Source of the DNA: Gammaproteobacteria bacterium
GTDB taxonomy: Bacteria; Pseudomonadota; Gammaproteobacteria; Chromatiales; Chromatiaceae
Assembly (NCBI GenBank): GCA_013041975.1
Contig: JABDQZ010000131.1
Span: forward strand, 1-12,243
Length of the DNA: 12,243 bases
Direction: 5' to 3'
Under the pieces are notes generated by a model that had not been told where the DNA came from, did no database searches, and saw nothing but the letters and a program-made list of their open reading frames with translations. Numbering within the stretch: position 1 is the stretch's first letter; each line of letters begins with the position of its first letter. The translations under genes were made by a program, and so were the position numbers. This document shows positions 1-6,277 of the stretch, one piece after another.

Positions 1-217
1 CTTTTATGCCCTGTCATCGGAGGATCGTTACACCATTGTTACTGATCTAAGAATGGGCTTTTATCCATTCTATGCATTCTCGTTTAGGTTTGCCGAGCAT
101 GCCAGTCCGATAAAGGCAATTGAACCACAACAGGTTTCGAAACCCATACCCCTTGGCCCTGGTTTACGATGGCTTATGCAGAGGATTATAAGGCAAGATA
201 CCATACAGTCATTTTAA
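1..217 (+). CDS. Metal-dependent hydrolase (YdjM/DUF457-like), C-terminal fragment
   Basis: The reading frame is open from base 2 to a TAA at 215-217 and encodes about 71 residues; the rest of the gene lies before the window. The segment reading TDLRMGFYPFYAFSFRFAE (residues 15-33 of the fragment) resembles the 'DLRMG.EP.Y.F.F.VA' stretch near the end of YdjM-like inner-membrane metal-dependent hydrolases, and the LRWLMQRIIRQ tail also fits. In that family the membrane segments and metal ligands lie in the missing N-terminal part, so catalytic residues cannot be checked here. The substrate is unknown for the family. The gene is co-directional with arsS after a 68-bp gap. That gap holds a 6-bp hairpin (226-241) without a T tract, so read-through is possible. 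The family call rests on one motif remembered from relatives. Confidence 0.65.
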   Translation, partial: FYALSSEDRYTIVTDLRMGFYPFYAFSFRFAEHASPIKAIEPQQVSKPIPLGPGLRWLMQRIIRQDTIQSF

Positions 218-285
218 TCCCTGTCTTGCTTCACAAAGCAATACCCAATATCCTGAGGCTGTCGATAAATATCTGAGAATTACAA

Positions 286-1245
286 ATGCTGGATTCAAAG
301 CCCTTGTTGTTCCCAACAGACTTTCCTTCACTGGAACGTCGTTCCATACAAACGCTACAGGTCAACCTGGGGCTGAAATGCAACCAGTCCTGCATTCATT
401 GCCATGTTGATGCCGGGCCTAAACGTACCGAGATGATGTCAGATGAGGTACTTGGTCAGGTTGTCGAATATCTGATCAATCATAAGCCCGAAACACTGGA
501 TCTCACCGGTGGTGCGCCTGAAATACACCCTTTGTTCCGACAACTGGTTCTAACAGCTGTGGAGCAGGGTGTCCACGTTATCGATCGATGCAATCTGACA
601 ATTTTATCGGAACCTGATCAGGCGGATCTTGCCAAATTTCTGGCAGAAAACAAGGTTGAAGTGATTGCCTCCCTGCCATGCTACCTGGAAGAGAATGTCG
701 ATGGCCAGCGAGGTAAGGGGGTTTTTGATAAAAGCATGCATGGCCTGAAGCAACTTAATGACCTGGGTTATGGTCAGGCAGATAGCAGTTTGCAACTCAA
801 TCTTGTTTATAACCCAGTTGGCGCCTATTTGCCGCCTCCTCAACAGTCTCTTGAAGATGACTATAAACGGCAACTGAATGAACGCTTCGGTATCCAGTTC
901 AATTCACTGTTTACCATTACCAATATGCCAATCCAGCGATTTGGCAGTTATCTGCAATCAAAAAATGAATTCGCCAATTACCTGCAACTGTTAAAACAGG
1001 CTTACCAGGAACAGAACCTCGAAACCGTCATGTGTCGTGATCTTGTCAGTATCGATTGGCAAGGCTTTGTTTATGACTGTGATTTTAACCAGATGCTTGC
1101 CATGAAAATCAATGATGGTGAAAAGAGTTTGCATATTTCCGACCTCAATGAAAACGCATTAATTGATAAGCGCATTGTAATTGGTGAACATTGTTATGGC
1201 TGTACGGCAGGGCAGGGTAGTAGTTGCGGTGGTGCGCTAACCTGA
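286..1245 (+). CDS. arsS: Arsenosugar biosynthesis radical SAM protein ArsS
   Basis: The 319-residue protein is a radical SAM enzyme of the ArsS type (TIGR04167, with a DUF3641-like C-terminal half). The [4Fe-4S] motif CNQSCIHC places cysteines at 32, 36 and 39. The glycine-rich SAM-binding motif LTGGAPE follows at 73-79. The C-terminal tail HCYGCTAGQGSSCGGALT carries cysteines 303, 306 and 314, a hallmark of the family; some relatives have selenocysteine in this region, but here all are ordinary Cys codons. By family knowledge, ArsS uses the 5'-deoxyadenosyl group of SAM to make the adenosyl-linked dimethylarsenical precursor of arsenosugars, after methylation by ArsM. ArsM is not in the window, so the arsenic role is inferred. 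The next gene starts one base after the TGA stop, indicating one transcript. The start has only a weak ribosome binding site (GAG about 10 bases upstream), but the N-terminus fits the family. Confidence 0.9.
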   Translation: MLDSKPLLFPTDFPSLERRSIQTLQVNLGLKCNQSCIHCHVDAGPKRTEMMSDEVLGQVVEYLINHKPETLDLTGGAPEIHPLFRQLVLTAVEQGVHVIDRCNLTILSEPDQADLAKFLAENKVEVIASLPCYLEENVDGQRGKGVFDKSMHGLKQLNDLGYGQADSSLQLNLVYNPVGAYLPPPQQSLEDDYKRQLNERFGIQFNSLFTITNMPIQRFGSYLQSKNEFANYLQLLKQAYQEQNLETVMCRDLVSIDWQGFVYDCDFNQMLAMKINDGEKSLHISDLNENALIDKRIVIGEHCYGCTAGQGSSCGGALT

Positions 1246-1246
1246 G

Positions 1247-1948
1247 ATGGCGACTGAATCATTTCAGCAATGCTCCATCATCATTCCAGTACTTGATGAT
1301 ACTGAATCTTTAGAAAATCTTCTTGAACAGCTACAACCAGCAAGACAGCTTGGACATGAAGTTATTGTTGTTGATGGAGGAAGTGATGATGCCCTCGAGA
1401 CAGTCTGCAATGACAGGGTTGATTTTTTTCTTTCAGCCCAGGCCGGGCGTGCTGCCCAGATGAATACTGGCGCAGCTGCTGCTGGCGGAGAAGTTTTCTG
1501 GTTCCTTCATGCAGACAGCAAGCTGAGTATTGAGCCGTGTATCAGTCAGATTATGGCTCTCCATGAATCTGAAAAGGTCTGGGGGCGTTTTGATATTCAC
1601 CTGTCGGGAAATGACAGGCGTTTTCGTATTATAGAAACTATGATGAACTGGCGATCTGCGATGACTGGTATTGCAACAGGTGACCAGGGAATATTTATCA
1701 ATCGCAAAACCTTTGAACACATTGAGGGTTTTGCCCAGATTCCGCTTATGGAAGATATTGAAATATCGAAACGTTTGAAGAAGTTTTGTTCACCTTTATT
1801 GTGTTCTCAAAAAATTATGACATCCAGCCGGCGCTGGGAAAAAAACGGGATATTTCGCACCATGCTGCTGATGTGGTATTTACGTCTGGCCTATGCAATG
1901 GGAACAAGCCCTGAGCGACTGAGTAAACACTACAGGCCATGCAGTTGA
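1247..1948 (+). CDS. TIGR04283-type arsenosugar cassette glycosyltransferase (GT2 fold)
   Basis: The 233-residue protein has the family 2 glycosyltransferase layout. The first strand is IIIPVLDD (11-18), the nucleotide-binding strand is VVDGGSDD (41-48), and the DxD-like metal site is HADS (88-91). WGRFD (112-116) follows, then GDQGIF (145-150), PLMEDIE (166-172) and TSSRRWE (192-198), all typical of the short GT2 proteins that accompany ArsS. No membrane anchor is evident apart from a hydrophobic patch near 204-217, so it is probably cytosolic or peripheral. By context it would attach a sugar or aglycone in arsenosugar assembly; the exact substrate is inferred, not shown. The start follows the arsS stop with one base between, and the end overlaps the next gene by 10 bp, so translation is probably coupled. 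Its length matches the family. Confidence 0.88.
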   Translation: MATESFQQCSIIIPVLDDTESLENLLEQLQPARQLGHEVIVVDGGSDDALETVCNDRVDFFLSAQAGRAAQMNTGAAAAGGEVFWFLHADSKLSIEPCISQIMALHESEKVWGRFDIHLSGNDRRFRIIETMMNWRSAMTGIATGDQGIFINRKTFEHIEGFAQIPLMEDIEISKRLKKFCSPLLCSQKIMTSSRRWEKNGIFRTMLLMWYLRLAYAMGTSPERLSKHYRPCS

Positions 1949-2550
1949 ATCAGGCAAAGGTTATCGTATTTGCCAGAGCACCAGTAAAAGGGCAGGTAAA
2001 AACCCGGCTGGCCGCTGCTGTTGGTGATGACAGGGCGCTGGCAGTGTATTTTGAATTACTGGGCTCTGTTCTGCAGGAAATCTCAGGCTGCGGTTTACCT
2101 GTGTGCTGTTATAGCGATAATCCCAACGATGCTTATTTTGATTTCTGGAAAGAAAAGGGTATTGCTTTTCATCGACAGACAGGAGACAACCTGGGTGAAC
2201 GCATGTTCAATGCCCTGAAAACAGAAAAGACTGATTTGGCCCCCGTTATATTGATGGGTTCTGATTGCCCACAGTTATCTTGTGAAGTTATTCGAAAAGC
2301 TGTTGATGATTTGAATAAAGGAAAGCAGGTTGTCATTGTACCCGCCACCGATGGTGGCTATGTGCTTATTGCCTTTGCAGGCAAAATCCATGCTTCGCTG
2401 TTTGAGGGTATTAACTGGAGTTCTGAGATTGTGCTGCAGCAGACTGAAGAAAAGCTCAAGTTACTTGGGTTGTCCTTCAGCCTGCTGGAACCATTGCTGG
2501 ATATCGATACGCTTGATGATTATGAAAACTGGTTACGCGTAAGCCAGTGA
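1939..2550 (+). CDS. TIGR04282-type arsenosugar cassette protein (DUF2064, CofC/GT-A-like)
   Basis: The 203-residue protein has a CofC/MobA-like nucleotidyltransferase fold. It opens with the signature FARAPVKGQVKTRL (11-24), which binds the nucleotide phosphate in this superfamily. GDNLGERM (82-89), MGSDCP (106-111, the metal-binding aspartate), PATDGGYVL (135-143), the W160-S161 pair and DIDT (188-191) follow. The family regularly pairs with TIGR04283 glycosyltransferases and ArsS, and is usually called a glycosyltransferase, although sequence alone cannot separate nucleotide-sugar activation from transfer. Its ATG lies 10 bp inside the preceding gene in another frame, with AGG two bases upstream. 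The 3' end overlaps the converging flgN gene by 18 bp (2533-2550), so no room remains for a terminator between them. Confidence 0.87.
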   Translation: MQLNQAKVIVFARAPVKGQVKTRLAAAVGDDRALAVYFELLGSVLQEISGCGLPVCCYSDNPNDAYFDFWKEKGIAFHRQTGDNLGERMFNALKTEKTDLAPVILMGSDCPQLSCEVIRKAVDDLNKGKQVVIVPATDGGYVLIAFAGKIHASLFEGINWSSEIVLQQTEEKLKLLGLSFSLLEPLLDIDTLDDYENWLRVSQ

Positions 2551-3018
2551 TTTTGACTGCCTGCTCGATTCTGTTTTGCCACCATATTTATAGACCGCTG
2601 GAGAGGACTGGTGTCCTGTCAAAATATCCAGTGATTTACGCGTGGATTCCGTACGTTGTGACAACATCACCCCGTTTCGGAGGTTCTTTTCTGCCAGGAT
2701 TCTAGCCAGTTGTTTCAGCTTGAACCAGTTTTTACGCCATGGATGCGAGTCTGGCAGGTTGGCATAGAGTGATTCTACCCCTTGCTTGTCGTTGGGAAGG
2801 TTCAAGGAAGATAACAGGGCTTCCTGCTCCGCCATCACCTGGGTCATGTTGATCAGGTACTGCTTTTTTTCTGCGATAACCGATTCAAGAACCTGGGGGT
2901 TCTGGCCGGTAAGGGCATCAAATTCTGTATCCAGCAGGGAAATGATCTGCCTGGAAGTGGCTATGGCTCTTTCAACCAGCCCGGAAAAAAGTTTCTGTTT
3001 GGCAGTGTCAATGCTCAT
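2533..3018 (-). CDS. flgN: Flagellar export chaperone FlgN
   Basis: The 161-residue protein is mostly alpha-helical and charged, of usual FlgN length. FlgN is the cytosolic chaperone for the hook-filament junction proteins FlgK and FlgL. Recognisable elements are the N-terminal helix with ATSRQIISLLDTEFDAL (20-36), the EKKQYLINMTQ helix (50-60) and the late ARILAEKNLRNGVMLSQR segment (106-123). The C-terminal tail contains a YKYGG sequence and ends SLAYA; tails of this kind are seen in other gammaproteobacterial FlgN proteins. The start has a good AGGAG ribosome binding site about 7 bases upstream. It lies 19 bp downstream of flgM on the same strand and is expected to share the flgM transcript. 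Sequence identity in this family is low, so the call rests on both sequence and position. Confidence 0.88.
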   Translation of the reverse strand: MSIDTAKQKLFSGLVERAIATSRQIISLLDTEFDALTGQNPQVLESVIAEKKQYLINMTQVMAEQEALLSSLNLPNDKQGVESLYANLPDSHPWRKNWFKLKQLARILAEKNLRNGVMLSQRTESTRKSLDILTGHQSSPAVYKYGGKTESSRQSKSLAYA

Positions 3019-3037
3019 GACTAACTCCTGGTATCAG

Positions 3038-3373
3038 TCAGTCACTGCCGGCAAGCTCTTTCTCCGAGGTCAGTAACTTGTCTGCAGTGCTTTTGTCGTT
3101 AACTTCAAAGCTGCCTGTGTTGAGTTGCTGCTGAACCGAGTCGACGATTCCTGCATCTACTACAGGCATGCTTTCTATACGTGCTTCCAGCTCCTGGAGC
3201 TGGCTGGTATTAACCGTCAGATTCACCGAGTCTGTCTGGCTGGAAGAGCTTCCTTTAGCGGAACGGCCAGCTCCTGCCGTTTTACCACCTGCCTGTGAGA
3301 CTTTGCTGTCTGACTGCTTTTTATTTACCGTCGACGTTGCAGAGTTGTTGTTACGAGTAATGCTGATTCCCAT
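3038..3373 (-). CDS. flgM: Anti-sigma-28 factor FlgM
   Basis: The 111-residue protein has a disordered, Ser/Gly/Lys-rich N-terminal half (10-48). The anti-sigma-28 domain follows, with DSVNLTVNTSQLQELEARI (48-66), then the helix around VVDAGIVDSVQQQLNTGSFEV (71-91) and the tail DKSTADKLLTSEKEL (93-107). FlgM binds FliA (sigma-28) until it is exported through the completed hook-basal body. The open frame extends 12 codons upstream to 3409, but I chose the internal ATG at 3373. It has an AAGGAA ribosome binding site 7 bases upstream, and MGISI resembles normal FlgM N-termini (MAIDI, MSIDR). A sigma-28 promoter lies 40-67 bases upstream of this start. flgN follows after 19 bp. Confidence 0.92.
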   Translation of the reverse strand: MGISITRNNNSATSTVNKKQSDSKVSQAGGKTAGAGRSAKGSSSSQTDSVNLTVNTSQLQELEARIESMPVVDAGIVDSVQQQLNTGSFEVNDKSTADKLLTSEKELAGSD

Positions 3374-3380
3374 ATTGATA

Positions 3381-3386
3381 TTCCTT
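3381..3386 (-). promoter_or_regulatory. Ribosome binding site that fixes the flgM start
   Basis: On the minus strand AAGGAA lies 7 bases before the ATG at 3373. This favours that start over the in-frame upstream ATG at 3409, whose reading would run through this Shine-Dalgarno sequence. Confidence 0.7.
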
Positions 3387-3412
3387 TTCCTCTCGTAATG
3401 ATTTCTCAAGTA

Positions 3413-3440
3413 TTATCGACGTTATTCCATCATTTCTTTA
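3413..3440 (-). promoter_or_regulatory. Sigma-28 (FliA) promoter of flgMN
   Basis: On the minus strand, TAAA (3437-3440) is followed by 16 bases and then GTCGATAA (3413-3420). The sigma-28 consensus is TAAA, 15 bases (14-16 tolerated), GCCGATAA, so the -10 element has a single mismatch. It lies in the 109-bp gap between flgA and flgM and points at flgM. In Salmonella a class 3 promoter also drives flgMN, so FlgM production by its own target sigma is a known arrangement. Assigned from sequence match and position. Confidence 0.82.
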
Positions 3441-3482
3441 ACAGTTTAATTCCCCAGATTTTCATTCTCTCAATAATCCTGT

Positions 3483-4211
3483 TCATAATGTGACCTGTAT
3501 CACCCCTGGACGAAGAATCCGTCCTTCAATCTTGCGTTTTGAGCTTAAATTCTGTACAGGTATCCAGTCCCCCAGCGAGCCGGATTTCATTGCTTTGCCT
3601 TTCATGTTCACCTGGATGCCACCGGCATCGGCAAGAATGAGCACGGTTGCACCTTTTTTTACAGCCAGAGGGTTTTTTACATGGCCGGGGGTGACAACAA
3701 GGCCCGTCTTGAGAGAATTTTTTACATGTTTGCCAACCAGTTTTTCAATTTGCGTGTAATAACCACGATGCAGGCTGGAGATATCTTTCTCTTCCAGTAG
3801 CAGGTCAGATGCTCGCAGAATACTGTTACGTGTTACCGAGTGTTTTATAGTGACCACCGGTTTGATGATTTGGATGTTAACTGAAACATAAAGCTTCCAG
3901 CTTTTATTACCATCGCAACGAACGCCAACCGTAGTGCGGCCATGGCTTTTTGTGTTGGGAGACCTGAACGCTTCCAATGGTTGGTCACATTTGGCCAGAC
4001 GCAACCTTCGATCCAGTCTACCTACGCTAATAGTTGTGTTTTCCGGCTGACCCGAAACGCCCGACAGATGCCGGGCAAAGTCACTGGCAGCCTGCCGGAT
4101 GGATTCATGATCCTGATGTGCAATTTTATTAGCAGCAATCGTATCTCCGCTTATTAACAACAGGCCAGCAACTAAACTCAGTGATATCCGTTTGTAGGCA
4201 TAGCGAAACAT
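3483..4211 (-). CDS. flgA: Flagellar P-ring assembly chaperone FlgA
   Basis: The 242-residue protein begins with a signal peptide (KR at 7-8, hydrophobic core about 10-21, likely cleavage near A26-A27), consistent with a periplasmic chaperone for FlgI. Cysteines at 75 and 99 in the N-terminal domain could form a disulfide. A SAF-like domain occupies roughly 118-182, with VTRNSILRASDLLLEEKDI and the LVGKHVKNSLKTGLVV strand. The C-terminal part (about 183-242) has the FlgA signature NPLAVKKGATVLILADAGGIQVNM-like stretch, followed by KGKAMKSGSLGDWIPVQNLSS and the ending GRILRPGVIQVTL; a related KG.V..., G.A...G..GD.I.V.N..S pattern recurs across the family. The length is normal. The ribosome binding site is weak (AGG, 7 bases before ATG). 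A sigma-54 promoter lies upstream, and the gene is divergent from cheV. Confidence 0.93.
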   Translation of the reverse strand: MFRYAYKRISLSLVAGLLLISGDTIAANKIAHQDHESIRQAASDFARHLSGVSGQPENTTISVGRLDRRLRLAKCDQPLEAFRSPNTKSHGRTTVGVRCDGNKSWKLYVSVNIQIIKPVVTIKHSVTRNSILRASDLLLEEKDISSLHRGYYTQIEKLVGKHVKNSLKTGLVVTPGHVKNPLAVKKGATVLILADAGGIQVNMKGKAMKSGSLGDWIPVQNLSSKRKIEGRILRPGVIQVTL

Positions 4212-4251
4212 TTTTGGGCCTGCGTCAAAAAAAAAGTGTTACAGACAATAA

Positions 4252-4267
4252 AGCAATTGCTATGCCA
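4252..4267 (-). promoter_or_regulatory. Sigma-54 promoter of flgA
   Basis: The minus strand reads TGGCATAGCAATTGCT. The GG (-24) and GC (-12) pairs are separated by exactly 10 bases, as required by sigma-54, and both TGGCA and TTGCT match the consensus. The predicted start of transcription is near 4242, giving a leader of about 30 bases. Assigned from sequence match and position; no activator site was identified. Confidence 0.78.
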
Positions 4268-4334
4268 GTAAAGCAAAGCGAACAGTTTTTCTGAATATAA
4301 GCTAGACTGGGATTTCAAAGCATTAATAATGATT

Positions 4335-4347
4335 GGAGCCAATAATG
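4335..4347 (+). promoter_or_regulatory. Ribosome binding site and start of cheV
   Basis: GGAG at 4335-4338 lies 6 bases before the ATG at 4345. A TTG at 4333 in the same frame overlaps this Shine-Dalgarno sequence and is therefore an unlikely start. The same 13 bases, GGAGCCAATAATG, also begin flgF (9243-9255). Confidence 0.7.
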
Positions 4348-5277
4348 TCAGGTGTTTTACATGACGTTGATATGCGAACCCAGTTGGCAGGTCAAAACCG
4401 CCTGGAGTTGCTGTTATTCAAACTCGGCCAGCGACAGAAATTTGGCATTAATGTGTTTAAAGTCCAGGAAGTTATTCAATGTCCTGCTTTGACTAAGTTA
4501 CCCAGCGCACATGCCGCTGTCCGGGGGATCGCAAATATGCGCGGTCATACTATCACTGTCATGGACCTGGCGCAGGCAATTGGTGGGCCTCCCATTCCCG
4601 ACTGGCAGGAAAAATTCATCATAATCACCGAATATAATGGTGTAACGTTGGGTTTTCTGGTTAACAGTGTTGAGCGTATCGTTAACCTCAACTGGGAAGA
4701 GATCAAGCCGCCTCCCACGGGTGCTGCCGGCAACAGTTATATGACAGCTGTGACGCGTATCGAGGAAGAACTGGTACAGATCATTGATGTCGAAAAAGTC
4801 ATGAAAGAGATTATTGGTATCGATGAAACGATCAATGACGAGATCGTAGCTACTGACATTGCTGAGGATGATCAGCATGTGCTGGTGGCTGATGATTCAC
4901 TGGTTGCCCGCAAGCAGATCAAGAAGGTATTGGACCATCTTGGTGTCGAATGTACGCTGGTCAATGATGGAAAGCAGGCTTACGAACAATTAAAGGCCTG
5001 GCAGGATGAAGGCAAGGACCTGAAAAAGTGGCTGGCACTGGTAATTTCTGATGTGGAAATGCCAAAAATGGATGGCTATTCACTGGTAGCAAAAATAAGG
5101 GAAACACCAGGACTGGAATCACTTCATGTTATCTTGCATACTTCGCTCAGTGGAGGCTTTAACCAGGCCATGGTCGAAAAAGTCGGAGCCAATGAATTTC
5201 AGCCTAAATTCAAACCGGATGAACTTGGTGCCCATGTTCAGGAGCGTCTTGAAGCGCACAAGCAGGAGCGGGGTTGA
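4345..5277 (+). CDS. cheV: Chemotaxis coupling/response-regulator protein CheV
   Basis: The 310-residue cytosolic protein fuses an N-terminal CheW-like domain to a C-terminal receiver domain. The CheW part (about 18-160) includes LELLLFKLG, FGINVFKVQEVI, LPSAHAAVRGIANMRGHTI and VTRIEEELVQIIDVEKV. The receiver (about 178-304) has the acidic pair D183-D184, the phospho-acceptor D236 in LVISDVEMPKMDGY, T266 in LHTSLSG and the conserved lysine in PKFKPDEL (288). All phosphorylation residues are present. CheV couples receptors to CheA and tunes signalling through phosphorylation. Its place before cheR and flgB is the standard one in Vibrio-type clusters. I start it at ATG 4345 because of the ribosome binding site. 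I saw no convincing promoter in the 133-bp gap shared with flgA; a TATAAG at 4297-4302 lacks a -35 partner. Confidence 0.95.
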   Translation: MSGVLHDVDMRTQLAGQNRLELLLFKLGQRQKFGINVFKVQEVIQCPALTKLPSAHAAVRGIANMRGHTITVMDLAQAIGGPPIPDWQEKFIIITEYNGVTLGFLVNSVERIVNLNWEEIKPPPTGAAGNSYMTAVTRIEEELVQIIDVEKVMKEIIGIDETINDEIVATDIAEDDQHVLVADDSLVARKQIKKVLDHLGVECTLVNDGKQAYEQLKAWQDEGKDLKKWLALVISDVEMPKMDGYSLVAKIRETPGLESLHVILHTSLSGGFNQAMVEKVGANEFQPKFKPDELGAHVQERLEAHKQERG

Positions 5278-5298
5278 CCTTCCGTCATTTAGCATTCT

Positions 5299-6129
5299 AT
5301 GAGTATCGCGGGTAACCAGCGAATTTCTGCAGGGGAATATGCCGCCTTTCAGGGTTTTCTGGAACAATCCTGCGGTATCGTGCTGGGTATCGGAAAAGAA
5401 TACCTTGTCACCAGTCGCCTGAATAATCTCATCAAGGAAAATGGTTACGATTCTTACGCGTCGTTGTTAAAAGCCCTGCAGGGGGCTGCTCATTTGCCGA
5501 TAAAGGCCAAGGTTGTCGATGCCATGACAACCAACGAGACTTTCTGGTTTCGTGATATAGCCCATTTCAAGATACTTACCCAGGCAATCTACCCGGAGTT
5601 TGCCGGCAAGCGCATGAAACTCTGGTCTGCTGCCTGTTCAACCGGCCAGGAGCCCTATTCCATTAGTATGAATATTGCTGATTTCAAGGCGGCACATCCT
5701 GCAGATCGTTTTGATACAGATATTATTGCAACTGATATCTCTCCGACCGTTTTGCAGGAGGCCCGTCAGGGTTTTTATTGCGGCCTGTCTGCTTCACGTG
5801 GAGTTGATCCTGTCAGTGTGCAGAAATATTTTGATTCAGACGGTGGATGCATCCAGGTTAAACCAGATATAAAACGCCGTGTTTCATTCCGCGAGGTCAA
5901 TCTGACGCAGTCTTACAGTACGCTAGGAAAATTCGATATCATTTTTTGCCGTAATGTATTGATCTATTTCTCGGCGGAAATGAAATTCGATATCGTGCAA
6001 CGACTTGCACAGTCTCTCAATCCGGAAGGGTACCTGTTTCTTGGTTCTACTGAAGCGCCTCCGGGCCTTAAAGATTTTTTCGAAATGCGTTCTATTGCCG
6101 GTGGCATCGTCTACCAGAAAAAATCCTGA
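5299..6129 (+). CDS. cheR: Chemotaxis protein methyltransferase CheR
   Basis: The 276-residue enzyme transfers methyl groups from SAM to glutamates of chemoreceptors. The all-helical N-terminal domain covers about 10-75. The catalytic domain then shows MTTNETFWFRD (76-86), SAM motif I in ACSTGQEPYS (112-121), the acidic loop ATDIS (144-148), FDIIFCRNVLIYF (212-224) and LGSTE (248-252). The length is normal. It follows cheV by 21 bp and is probably co-transcribed. No clear Shine-Dalgarno sequence precedes the ATG, so translation may depend on coupling to cheV; still, the N-terminus is a sensible length. An intrinsic terminator lies 6 bases after the stop codon, closing the cheVR unit. Confidence 0.95.
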   Translation: MSIAGNQRISAGEYAAFQGFLEQSCGIVLGIGKEYLVTSRLNNLIKENGYDSYASLLKALQGAAHLPIKAKVVDAMTTNETFWFRDIAHFKILTQAIYPEFAGKRMKLWSAACSTGQEPYSISMNIADFKAAHPADRFDTDIIATDISPTVLQEARQGFYCGLSASRGVDPVSVQKYFDSDGGCIQVKPDIKRRVSFREVNLTQSYSTLGKFDIIFCRNVLIYFSAEMKFDIVQRLAQSLNPEGYLFLGSTEAPPGLKDFFEMRSIAGGIVYQKKS

Positions 6130-6135
6130 CCGGTT

Positions 6136-6159
6136 TTGCCGCTTTTGCGGCAATCTTTT
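6136..6159 (+). terminator. Intrinsic terminator after cheR
   Basis: A perfect 7-bp stem (TTGCCGC at 6136-6142 with GCGGCAA at 6147-6153) closes a TTTT loop and is followed by TCTTTT. It sits just after the cheR stop and ahead of the flgB promoter, so it probably separates the chemotaxis pair from the rod-hook genes. The T tract is interrupted, so termination may be partial. Confidence 0.65.
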
Positions 6160-6218
6160 ACCGTTCCATCTCTTACTCCTCCTTACTGAAAAGCCTATTA
6201 CCACCTTTCCTGCCCCCT

Positions 6219-6234
6219 TGGCATGAAGTCTGCA
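6219..6234 (+). promoter_or_regulatory. Sigma-54 promoter of flgBCDEF
   Basis: The sequence TGGCATGAAGTCTGCA has GG at 6220-6221 and GC at 6232-6233 with the required 10 bases between. The predicted transcription start is near 6245, about 30 bases before flgB. The preceding 60 bases are unusually pyrimidine-rich. This matches the known sigma-54 control of flgB operons in polar-flagellated gammaproteobacteria. Confidence 0.78.
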
Positions 6235-6261
6235 TTCCTGTTCCACAAAGTAGCAAAACGC

Positions 6262-6277
6262 AGGAATTTTGACAGTG
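6262..6277 (+). promoter_or_regulatory. Ribosome binding site deciding the flgB GTG start
   Basis: AGGA at 6262-6265 lies 9 bases before the GTG at 6275 but only 3 before the in-frame TTG at 6269. The GTG is therefore the better start. Confidence 0.6.

Noticed and set aside
226..241. Hairpin TTGCTT-CACA-AAGCAA between the hydrolase fragment and arsS as a terminator.
   Set aside because: The stem is only 6 bp and no T tract follows it, so termination is not supported.
1243..1257. Possible selenocysteine read-through of the arsS TGA, since some ArsS relatives are selenoproteins.
   Set aside because: Only three codons follow before another TGA, the conserved cysteine tail is already complete, and the next gene starts one base after the stop.
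3374..3409. Longer FlgM with a start at 3409.
   Set aside because: The 12 extra residues are unlike FlgM N-termini and would read through the ribosome binding site of the internal ATG.
4269..4302. Sigma-28 or sigma-70 promoter for cheV (TAAAG, later TATAAG).
   Set aside because: The -10 region matches GCCGATAA in only about half the bases, and TATAAG has no -35 partner at the right distance.
4313..4324. GG...GC pair upstream of cheV as a sigma-54 promoter.
   Set aside because: The spacing is 9 bases or fewer, which sigma-54 does not tolerate.
5496..5503. Exact sigma-28 -10 sequence GCCGATAA inside cheR.
   Set aside because: No TAAA lies 14-16 bases upstream, and it is within a conserved coding region far from any gene start.
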